A stretch of 13,336 nt of DNA from NCBI GenBank assembly GCA_964472135.1, contig CAYYJB010000062.1, forward strand, positions 1 to 13,336, in the 5' to 3' direction. Positions within the stretch are counted from its first letter, which is position 1, and each line of letters starts with the position of its first letter. The position numbers and the translations under genes were made by a program. The notes below the pieces were generated by a model, which was given only the letters and a program-made list of their open reading frames with translations, had not been told where the DNA came from and searched no databases. This document shows, one piece after another, positions 7,188-13,336 of this stretch. The DNA is from JAUREX01 sp964472135. Its GTDB lineage: Bacteria; Pseudomonadota; Alphaproteobacteria; Rhodobacterales; Rhodobacteraceae.

Positions 7188-8100
7188 TCGCGCCCACCAG
7201 CACCTCGCGGACATAGCTGTCCACCCGCATCTGCGTCAGCCCGTTGTCGAGCACCCCGAGCGTCACCACCCCCGCGAGCGTCGCGAGCACCCGCGGCTGC
7301 CCGTTGCGCGTCAGCGTCATGCCCAGAAACACCGCCGCGATGGCCGACAGCATCAGGCCGTCGCCCTGCGTGGGATTGGCCGAGGCGACGCGGCTGGCAT
7401 ACATGAGGCCCGCGATCGCGGCGCCGACGCCGGTAAAGGCGAAGGCCGACAGCCGCAGCCCCACCACGGGAACGCCGGCAAGGCGCGCCGCCTCGCGGTT
7501 GCCGCCGATCGCCGCCAGCCGCCGGCCATAGGCCGTCTGTTCGAGCACGACCCACACCGCCACGACCACCGCCGCCGCGACAAGGCTGAGGTTCGGCAGC
7601 ACGATCGCGACCTCGCCCGCATGGCCGATGACGGGGCCGCCGCGCGCGAAATCGCCGAACGCCTCGGGGATCGCGCGGCCGAAGATCGTGCGGCCGTCGC
7701 TGATGACATAGGCCAGCCCGCTGAAGATCGTGAGGGTCGCGAGCGTCGCGACGAAGGGCAGGATGCCCACGAGGCTGACCATCACGCCATTGGCGAGCCC
7801 GCCTGCCAGCCCCACCGCCAGCGCCGCCGCCACCGCGACCGGGATCGAGGCGCCCTGCGTGAACAGCGCGGCGGCCACGATCCCCGCCAGCGAGGCCATC
7901 GCCCCGACCGAGAGGTCGAAATCCCCCATCACCATCACCACCGTCATCGTCGCCGCGACGACGGTCAGCATGCTGATCTGCTGGCTCACGTTCAGCAGGT
8001 TGCGCGCCGTCAGGAAGCTGTCGGGCAGGCTGATCGCGAAGAACAGCACGATCCCCGCCATGCCGAGCAATCCGCCGAGCCTGCCCAGTGCCGCGATCAT
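7096..8100 (-). CDS. Ribose-type (CUT2) sugar ABC transporter permease
   Basis: Inner membrane permease of 334 residues, BPD_transp_2/RbsC family. It has eight to ten hydrophobic segments, the GDFDLSVG motif at 59-66 (GGIDLSVG in RbsC) and the cytoplasmic coupling loop GNREAARLAGV at 200-210 that contacts the ATPase. It forms the channel for a sugar or polyol delivered by the binding protein encoded at 9677-10591. The ATG overlaps the ATPase stop codon by ATGA. Only one permease is encoded in the operon, so the channel is probably a homodimer, as for ribose. The last 92 bases overlap the 3' end of the convergent GntR gene, leaving no room for a terminator between them. Confidence 0.9.
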   Translation of the reverse strand: MIAALGRLGGLLGMAGIVLFFAISLPDSFLTARNLLNVSQQISMLTVVAATMTVVMVMGDFDLSVGAMASLAGIVAAALFTQGASIPVAVAAALAVGLAGGLANGVMVSLVGILPFVATLATLTIFSGLAYVISDGRTIFGRAIPEAFGDFARGGPVIGHAGEVAIVLPNLSLVAAAVVVAVWVVLEQTAYGRRLAAIGGNREAARLAGVPVVGLRLSAFAFTGVGAAIAGLMYASRVASANPTQGDGLMLSAIAAVFLGMTLTRNGQPRVLATLAGVVTLGVLDNGLTQMRVDSYVREVLVGAIILAAVGLSALGRRGFALRRRAEGREGAAS

Positions 8101-9680
8101 CGGTGCCCCTCCGCATCGTTCCGGTAAAGCCGCCCGAGCAGCGCGGCCTCGGTCAACCCCGCCGCCGGGATGATCTCGCGCAGGCGCCCGTCCTGCATGA
8201 TCGCGATCCGGTCCGACAGGCCGATCAGTTCCGGCAGATCGGATGAGGCAAGCACCACCGCCAGCCCCTCGCGCCCGAGGTCGCGGATCAATTGATAGAT
8301 GTCCTGCCGCGCGCCGACATCGACCCCGCGCGTCGGCTCGTCGAGCAAGAGAACGCGCGGCCCCCCCGCGAGCGCGCGGGCAAAAAGGACCTTCTGCTGG
8401 TTGCCGCCCGAAAGCTCGGCGCAGGGCTGCGCGACCGAGGTCGCGCGCAACCGCACCCGCGCGCCGAGTTCGCGCGCCCGCGCACCGATCCGCGCGTGAT
8501 CGAGCAGACCTTCGCGCCGCGTCATCGCCGCCAGATGCGGCAGCGCGACATTCTCGGCGATCGCGGCATGGGGCATCAGCCCCTCGCTGCGCCGCTCGCG
8601 CGGCACATGGGCAAACCCCGCCGCCCACGCCGCCCCGATCCCGCCAGCAATCTGCCTGCCGTCCAGCTCCACCGTGCCGCGCCGGTCGGGCAGGGCGCCC
8701 ATCAGCGCCAGCAACAGCGCCCCGCGCCCCGATCCGGCAAGGCCCGCGACCCCGAGCACCTCGCCGGGTGCGAGGTCGAAATCGGCATGTCGCAGCGCAC
8801 CCGCCCCGAGGCCCCGCACCCGCAAGCGCGGCGCGGCAGTGCCCCGCCCCCCCTCGCGCGGGGCAGGCGCGGCGCCGAGGTCGCGCCCCGTCATCTCGGC
8901 GATGATGCGCGCCTGCCCCGTCTCGGCGATCGGCCGGGTCGAGACGCGGCGGCCGTCGCGCAGAATGGTCACGCGGTGCGCGATCCGCGTCACCTCGGGC
9001 AGGCGGTGCGAGACATAGAGCACCCCCGCGCCCCCGCGCAGCAGCTCGGCGATGACGCCAAAGAGCCGCTCGGACTCGGCGGCCGTCAGGGCCGCGGTCG
9101 GTTCGTCCATCACATAAAGCCACGCCGCCCCTCCCCCCGCCCGCTCCGGGGCGCCGACGAGGGTCGCGGCGATCCGCACGAGCATGCGGTCCCCGGGCCC
9201 GAGATCGCCCAGAAGCGTCGCGGGGTCGATCCGCGACAGGCCGAGCCGCCCGAGCGCCCGCGCCGCGGCCTCGGTCAGCGCGCGCCAGTCGACAAGGCCG
9301 AACCGCTGCGGATAGGGATGATCGAGGTGCATGTTCTCGGCCACCGACAGCGCCGGGACGGCCTGAAGTTCCTGATGCACGAAGCGCAGCCCGGCCGCGC
9401 GCATCGCCGCCGGATTGCCGGGATCGAGCGGCACCCCCCCAAGGCGGATCGTGCCGCTGTCCGGTCTTTCCACCCCCGCGAGGATGCGGATCAGGGTCGA
9501 TTTCCCGGCCCCGTTCTCGCCCATGAGCGCGTGCACCTCGCCCGGCTCAAGCGCGAGGTCCACCCCCGCGAGCGCGGTGACCGCGCCGAAGCGGCGCGTG
9601 ATGCCCCAAAGCTCGAGCCCGCGCGCAAGCCCCGGTTGCGCGGTGGGGGCGGCAGGCGCCGCCCCGCCGGCTGGTGTCAT
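8097..9680 (-). CDS. Ribose-type sugar ABC transporter ATP-binding protein (two ABC domains)
   Basis: Cytoplasmic energy-coupling subunit of 527 residues, RbsA/MglA type with two fused ABC domains. Domain 1 has Walker A GENGAGKST at 54-62, Q-loop Q103, Walker B LYVMDEPTAAL at 188-198 and H225; its signature is degenerate (LGPGDR at 160-165 in place of LSxGxxQ). Domain 2 has the family's typical altered Walker A (GLAGSGRGA, 313-321), an intact signature LSGGNQQK at 423-430, Walker B VLLLDEPTRG at 443-452, and a serine pair at 479-480 where a switch histidine would be. The second-domain asymmetry is normal for this family; the weak first signature is less usual. The start overlaps the binding-protein stop by ATGA and the stop overlaps the permease start in the same way, so the three subunits are tightly coupled. 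The substrate is set by the binding protein. Confidence 0.91.
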   Translation of the reverse strand: MTPAGGAAPAAPTAQPGLARGLELWGITRRFGAVTALAGVDLALEPGEVHALMGENGAGKSTLIRILAGVERPDSGTIRLGGVPLDPGNPAAMRAAGLRFVHQELQAVPALSVAENMHLDHPYPQRFGLVDWRALTEAAARALGRLGLSRIDPATLLGDLGPGDRMLVRIAATLVGAPERAGGGAAWLYVMDEPTAALTAAESERLFGVIAELLRGGAGVLYVSHRLPEVTRIAHRVTILRDGRRVSTRPIAETGQARIIAEMTGRDLGAAPAPREGGRGTAAPRLRVRGLGAGALRHADFDLAPGEVLGVAGLAGSGRGALLLALMGALPDRRGTVELDGRQIAGGIGAAWAAGFAHVPRERRSEGLMPHAAIAENVALPHLAAMTRREGLLDHARIGARARELGARVRLRATSVAQPCAELSGGNQQKVLFARALAGGPRVLLLDEPTRGVDVGARQDIYQLIRDLGREGLAVVLASSDLPELIGLSDRIAIMQDGRLREIIPAAGLTEAALLGRLYRNDAEGHR

Positions 9681-10591
9681 TGCGCCGCGACGTTCGCTGC
9701 GGTGATGAGCTTCGTCGGCACGTAGATGACGCGCTGCACGAGCGTCTCGCCCGCGATCAGCCGCGCGACCGTGTCGGCCGTGGTGCGGCCGATGCCGTCG
9801 AAGTCCTGCGCGACCGAGGCCTCGAAGTTGCCGCCCGCCGCGATCGCCTCGCGCGCCTGGGGGTTGGCGTCGATGCCGGTGATGACGATCCCCTCGGCCT
9901 GGCGCCCTGCCGCCTCGATGGCCTGCAGCGCGCCGAGCGCGGGCTGGTCCCAGGCGGCCCAGACGGCCGAGATGCTGCCCGGCTCGGGGTTGGCGGCCAG
10001 AAGCGCCTCCATCCGGGCGCGGCTGTCGGCGATGCCGCCATCGCTCACGTCCGGGGTGATGCGGTCGATCACCTCGATGTCGGGGAAGTTGCCGAAGACG
10101 GCATCCGCGATCGCGCCGCGCACCTGCACGGGCGGGAAGGGATCGAAGGTGAACATCACGACCTTGCCCGCCCCGCCGATGCGGTTGGCGACATAGACCG
10201 CCGTCTCGGCCGCCATCGCATAGCCGTTCGAGGTGATGTTGGCCGCGACCAGCGGATCGCTGCCCGCATCCATCCCGACGACCGGGATGCCCGCGTCGGC
10301 CGCGGTCTTGAGGCCGGCGCCGATCTGCGCGGGATCCACGTTGATGACGATGGCATCGACGCCTTGCGTCACCACATCCTCGATCCGGCTGATGACGGCC
10401 GCGACATCGCCCGCCGTGTCGATGATGTTGACCGTCCAGCCAAGCTCTGCCGCGCGCGCCGAGAAGCCGTCGACATAGAACTGCGTGCCGGGTTGCGCCA
10501 GATAGGGGGTGATGACCGCGACCTCCTGGGCTGCGGCCGTTTGGGCGAGGGCGCCGGCGAGTGCGGCCGCGACGAGGGTTCTGCGAAGCAT
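9677..10591 (-). CDS. Periplasmic sugar-binding protein of the ABC importer
   Basis: Substrate-binding protein of 304 residues, the RbsB-like type I periplasmic family (Peripla_BP_4). A Sec signal peptide with cleavage near residue 21 (MLRRTLVAAALAGALAQTAAA) precedes the mature protein QEVAVITPYL. Family landmarks are DAIVINVDPAQIGAGLKTA, GIPVVGMDAGSDP and, near the C-terminus, TGIDANPQAREAI followed by ASVAQDF. It captures a small sugar, polyol or sugar derivative for the permease and ATPase encoded immediately downstream. The start has GAAGGA 10 bases upstream, a good ribosome site. It is the first gene of the operon, divergent from the kinase across 88 bases. The ligand cannot be deduced: close family members bind ribose, xylitol, ribitol, allose or autoinducer-2. 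Confidence 0.89.
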   Translation of the reverse strand: MLRRTLVAAALAGALAQTAAAQEVAVITPYLAQPGTQFYVDGFSARAAELGWTVNIIDTAGDVAAVISRIEDVVTQGVDAIVINVDPAQIGAGLKTAADAGIPVVGMDAGSDPLVAANITSNGYAMAAETAVYVANRIGGAGKVVMFTFDPFPPVQVRGAIADAVFGNFPDIEVIDRITPDVSDGGIADSRARMEALLAANPEPGSISAVWAAWDQPALGALQAIEAAGRQAEGIVITGIDANPQAREAIAAGGNFEASVAQDFDGIGRTTADTVARLIAGETLVQRVIYVPTKLITAANVAAQ

Positions 10592-10618
10592 GTGAGTCTT
10601 GTCCTTCGTGCATCGGGG

Positions 10619-10628
10619 TTGATATCAA
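10619..10628. promoter_or_regulatory. Palindrome TTGATATCAA, candidate operator
   Basis: A perfect 10-bp palindrome in the 88-base gap between the divergent importer operon and the kinase gene. It lies 28 bases before the binding-protein start and 51 bases before the kinase start, where a bound repressor could control both directions. FCD-type GntR proteins often bind short palindromes of this size and AT-rich centre. The regulator encoded at 6429-7187 is the only one in the window. The palindrome is seen; its use as an operator is inference. Confidence 0.45.
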
Positions 10629-10679
10629 GGCGCAGCTTTGCCACAGGCCCGAGGGGCCGTCCATATCCCGAGGCCCGCG

Positions 10680-12155
10680 ATGCCCGCAACGCCCGATGGC
10701 CCCGCCCTGATCGGGATAGATATCGGCACGAGCGCGATCAAGGCGGTGATGATCGGCCCCGAGGGGCAGATACTCGACCGCTTCGCCGCCGCGCACGAGA
10801 CGCGCCGCCCGTCGCAGGGGGCGGTCGAGCAGGACCCCGAGGCGTGGCTCGCGCAGGTCATGGGCGCGCTCGGCCGGTTCGCGCGCCACCCGGCCGCGGC
10901 GCGGGTCGCGGCCATCGGGCTGACCTCGCAGGTCAACACCCATGTCTTCTGCGATGGCGCCTTGCGCCCGCTCTGCCCGGCGATCGTGTGGCAGGATACG
11001 CGCGCCGCGGCCGCGGGCGCGGCGCTCGAGGCGCGCATCGACCCCGCGGCGAAGATCGCGGCCCTCGGCGCGCCGATCCCGATCGACGCGAGCCATGCGC
11101 TGGCGCGGATGGCGTGGATGGCGCGTGGTGCGCCCGGGGTCTGGGCTGCGACGCGCCATGTCCTTCTGCCCAAGGATTTTGCCATCGCGCGGCTGACGGG
11201 AACGATCGGCGCCGATCCGATCTCGGCGGTGGGCCTCGTCGGGCCGGATCTGCGCTATGCCGCGCCATTGCTCGAACTCGTGCCGCGCGCGGCGGCGGTG
11301 CTCGCGCCGCTCGCCGACCCGCTGGCGGGCGCCGGCCGCATCGCGCCTGGCCTGCCCTTTGCCGGGGTTCCCGTTGCGACGGGAACGATGGATGCCTGGG
11401 CCTCGATGTTCGGGCTCGGTGTCGGGGCGGAGGGGCAATCCTTCTATCTCTCGGGCACGAGCGAGGTGCTGGGCGCGATTTCGGCCCGGGGCGGGGGTGC
11501 GCCCGGCATCATCTGCTTTGCCGACTGGCGCGGCATCCGCCTGCATGCGGCGCCGACGCAGGCGGGGGGCGCGTCGCTTGCCTGGCTCGGCAGGCTTGTC
11601 GGGCGGGATGTCGCCGAACTCGGGGCGATGGCGGGCGAGGGCCGGATCACCGCGCGCAGCCCGCTGTTCCTGCCCCATCTGGAGGGTGAGCGGGCGCCGC
11701 TATGGGATGCGCGCAGCAGGGGCGGCTTTGCCGGGCTGAGCGCCGCCGACGACCTCGCGGACCTCTGCCGCGCGGTGATGGAGGGGGTCGCCTTTTCGGC
11801 GCGGCTCGCGCTCGAGGGGGTCGCGGTCGCGGCCGACCTGCCGATCGCGACGCTGCGCCACGGCGGTGGTGGCGCGACCTCGGAGGCGTGGTGCAGGATC
11901 AGGGCGGACGCGACGGGGCGGACGCTTGAGCGCGTGCTTGCGCCCGAGACGGGCGCGGCCGGCGCGGCGGCGATGGCGGCCGTCGCGGCCGGGATCGCGC
12001 CAGACATCGCGGCGGCGACGGCCCGGCTCGTGCGGGTCGAGGGGACGGTCGCGCCCGACCCGGAGGGCGCCGCGCTTGCCGAGGCGCGCTTCGGCCTTTA
12101 TCGGGCGCTCTATGAAGGGCTGCGGCCCGTGCATCGCGCGCTCGTCCCCGTCTGA
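10680..12155 (+). CDS. FGGY family carbohydrate kinase (xylulokinase-like)
   Basis: ATP-dependent sugar kinase of 491 residues, the usual length for xylulokinases. The N-terminal FGGY domain opens with IGIDIGTSAIK (D14 in the phosphate-binding loop), then IGLTSQVNTHVF and the substrate loop AIVWQDTRA. The presumed catalytic base D238 lies in ATGTMDAWASMFG, matching the GxGD region of XylB, and SGTSEVLG follows. The C-terminal domain has FLPHLEGERAPLWD and the adenine-site motif RHGGGGATSEAW (glycines 395-398). It phosphorylates a sugar or polyol, probably the compound brought in by the divergent importer. The ATG at 10680 is chosen because CGAGG lies 6 bases upstream and the glycine-rich loop then sits at the normal distance; the open frame extends 14 codons further upstream without support. 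The aldo/keto reductase gene follows after 32 bases. Xylulose, ribulose, erythritol and autoinducer-2 kinases share this fold, so the substrate is open. Confidence 0.88.
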   Translation: MPATPDGPALIGIDIGTSAIKAVMIGPEGQILDRFAAAHETRRPSQGAVEQDPEAWLAQVMGALGRFARHPAAARVAAIGLTSQVNTHVFCDGALRPLCPAIVWQDTRAAAAGAALEARIDPAAKIAALGAPIPIDASHALARMAWMARGAPGVWAATRHVLLPKDFAIARLTGTIGADPISAVGLVGPDLRYAAPLLELVPRAAAVLAPLADPLAGAGRIAPGLPFAGVPVATGTMDAWASMFGLGVGAEGQSFYLSGTSEVLGAISARGGGAPGIICFADWRGIRLHAAPTQAGGASLAWLGRLVGRDVAELGAMAGEGRITARSPLFLPHLEGERAPLWDARSRGGFAGLSAADDLADLCRAVMEGVAFSARLALEGVAVAADLPIATLRHGGGGATSEAWCRIRADATGRTLERVLAPETGAAGAAAMAAVAAGIAPDIAAATARLVRVEGTVAPDPEGAALAEARFGLYRALYEGLRPVHRALVPV

Positions 12156-12187
12156 GGGATCGCGCGCCCGGGATCGGAGAGATCGGA

Positions 12188-13228
12188 ATGAGACAAGTGC
12201 CGCTCGGCCGGTCCGGGATCAGCGTCTCGGCGCTCTGCCTTGGCACGATGACCTTCGGCAGGCAGACAGCGCCCGCCGAGGCGCATGCCCAACTCGATCG
12301 CGCCGCCGATGCCGGGATCAATTTTCTCGACACGGCCGAGATGTATCCCACGAACCCCATCCTCGCCGAATCGGTCGGCGCCACCGAAGAGATCATCGGC
12401 GAGTGGTTCGCCCGTCGCGGCGGCCGCGATCGCTGGACCGTGGCGACCAAGATCGCGGGCGCGGGCAGCAAGGCGAGGGGTGGCGAACCGATCGGCGCGG
12501 CGTCGATCCGGCGCGCGGTCGAGGCATCGCTGCGCCGCCTGCGCTCCGAGCGGATCGAGCTTTACCAGTTCCACTGGCCCAACCGCGGCAGCTATCACTT
12601 CCGCCAGAGCTGGACCTTCGATCCATCGGGGCAGGACCGCGCCGCGACGCTTGCCCATATGGTCGAGGCGCTCGAGACGCTCGCGGCGCTGAAGGCCGAG
12701 GGCAAGATCGCGCATTTCGGCCTCTCGAACGAAAGCGCCTGGGGCATGGCGCAATGGCTGCGCCTCGCCGAGGCCGGCCACGGCCCACGGCCGGCGTCGA
12801 TCCAGAACGAATACTCTCTGCTCTGCCGGCTCTATGATACCGATCTGGCGGAACTGGCGGTGCATGAGGATGTGACGCTGCTGGCGTTCTCGCCACTCGC
12901 GGCGGGGCTGCTCAGCGGCAAATACGCGGGCGACGTCGTGCCCGAGGGGTCGCGGCGGGCGGCGACGCCCGATCTTGGCGGACGGATCGCGCCGCGCGTC
13001 TGGCCGGCGATCGCGGCCTATCGGGCAATCGCGGCCGATGCCGGCCTCGATCCCGTGCGGATGGCGGTGGCCTGGACGATGACGCGCCCCTTTCCGGTGG
13101 TGCCGATCATCGGCGCAACGAACATGGCGCAACTCGATCACCTGATCCCGGCGGCGGAGTTGAGCCTGCCGGCCGAGGTGCTGCAGGCGGTCTCGGCGGC
13201 GCATCGCGCCCATCCCATGCCCTATTGA
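12188..13228 (+). CDS. Aldo/keto reductase, Tas-like
   Basis: NADP(H)-dependent aldo/keto reductase of 346 residues, the same length as E. coli Tas and clearly alike along its whole length (LGTMTFGRQ at the start, then LDTAEMYP, YQFHWPNR, SIQNEYSLLCR and the GKY loop). The catalytic tetrad is complete: D48, Y53, K88 and H129. It would reduce an aldehyde or ketone, or oxidise the matching alcohol, in the cytosol. Start at the ATG preceded by GGAGAGATCGGA. It follows the kinase after 32 bases on the same strand, so it is probably part of the same operon and acts on the imported substrate or a downstream intermediate. E. coli Tas has no firm physiological substrate, so similarity does not give one here. 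Confidence 0.88.
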   Translation: MRQVPLGRSGISVSALCLGTMTFGRQTAPAEAHAQLDRAADAGINFLDTAEMYPTNPILAESVGATEEIIGEWFARRGGRDRWTVATKIAGAGSKARGGEPIGAASIRRAVEASLRRLRSERIELYQFHWPNRGSYHFRQSWTFDPSGQDRAATLAHMVEALETLAALKAEGKIAHFGLSNESAWGMAQWLRLAEAGHGPRPASIQNEYSLLCRLYDTDLAELAVHEDVTLLAFSPLAAGLLSGKYAGDVVPEGSRRAATPDLGGRIAPRVWPAIAAYRAIAADAGLDPVRMAVAWTMTRPFPVVPIIGATNMAQLDHLIPAAELSLPAEVLQAVSAAHRAHPMPY

Positions 13229-13282
13229 CGCCAGCCTGCCGCGCGCGCAGGTCTCGGGGGCAGATTGTTCCGAGGGCTGAGG

Positions 13283-13336
13283 ATGACCGGACCCAAGCGC
13301 GGCTTCGACCCCGCCGAATTCGCCCGCCGCACCGAC
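13283..13336 (+). CDS. Start of a further gene (5' end only, cut by window)
   Basis: Eighteen codons, MTGPKRGFDPAEFARRTD, run to the window edge without a stop. The ATG follows GAGGGCTGAGG, a plausible ribosome site. It begins 54 bases after the aldo/keto reductase on the same strand, so it may continue that operon. The sequence FDPAEFARRT resembles the N-terminus of M24-type creatinase/Xaa-Pro peptidase proteins, but so few residues cannot decide it. Confidence 0.45.
   Translation, partial: MTGPKRGFDPAEFARRTD

Noticed and set aside
9681..11678. Long upstream extension of the ATPase frame on the minus strand (total 1193 codons)
   Set aside because: The stretch before the ATG at 9680 overlaps the binding-protein gene in another frame and lies antisense to the kinase. 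It is arginine-rich without motifs; high GC content makes stop codons rare.
9674..11689. 671-codon plus-strand open frame
   Set aside because: Antisense of the binding-protein gene and then an out-of-frame shadow of the kinase; no recognisable protein features.
13235..13251. CCTGC/GCAGG hairpin after the aldo/keto reductase gene
   Set aside because: A 5-bp stem without a T-run; too weak to call a terminator, and a further gene starts only 54 bases after the reductase.

Overview
The window is GC-rich DNA with dense coding, strong codon bias for G/C at third positions, short gaps and ATGA stop/start overlaps. Together with the protein types (FadL-type porin with an aromatic C-terminus, ribose-type ABC importer, FCD-type GntR regulator, YdiJ-like oxidoreductase) this suggests an alphaproteobacterium, most likely of the Rhodobacterales (roseobacter/Paracoccaceae). 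That placement is inference from composition and gene style; there is no marker gene in the window. I see no rRNA, tRNA, CRISPR array, phage gene or insertion sequence.

Layout. (1) At 1-1246, minus strand, lies a histidinol dehydrogenase paralogue that runs off the left edge. (2) Divergent from it is a FadL/TodX-family outer membrane protein (1405-2511), closed by a strong GC hairpin. (3) An AT-rich island with a promoter-like sequence leads into a hypothetical gene (2792-3325). (4) A large FAD plus Fe-S oxidoreductase of YdiJ-like architecture (3469-6432) overlaps by ATGA with a GntR/FCD repressor (6429-7187). (5) Converging on these is a minus-strand ribose-type (CUT2) ABC importer operon: binding protein, double ATPase and single permease, each joined by ATGA (10591 down to 7096). 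(6) Divergent from the importer, an FGGY carbohydrate kinase (10680-12155) and a Tas-like aldo/keto reductase (12188-13228) read rightward, followed by the first 18 codons of another gene.

How they may work together. Regions 4-6 look like one catabolic locus for a small polyol, sugar or sugar acid. The importer brings the substrate in, the kinase and the aldo/keto reductase act on it or on an intermediate, the FAD/Fe-S enzyme oxidises a D-2-hydroxy acid product into the respiratory chain, and the GntR protein senses a metabolite. A perfect 10-bp palindrome between the importer and the kinase is a candidate operator, and its TTGAT half-site also occurs twice before the oxidoreductase gene. The HisD paralogue has no his neighbours and resembles the HpsN-type alcohol dehydrogenases; it may belong to the same or a neighbouring pathway. 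The substrate cannot be read from sequence. Nothing here is a defence or mobile system; the most interesting possibility is an unassigned catabolic pathway.
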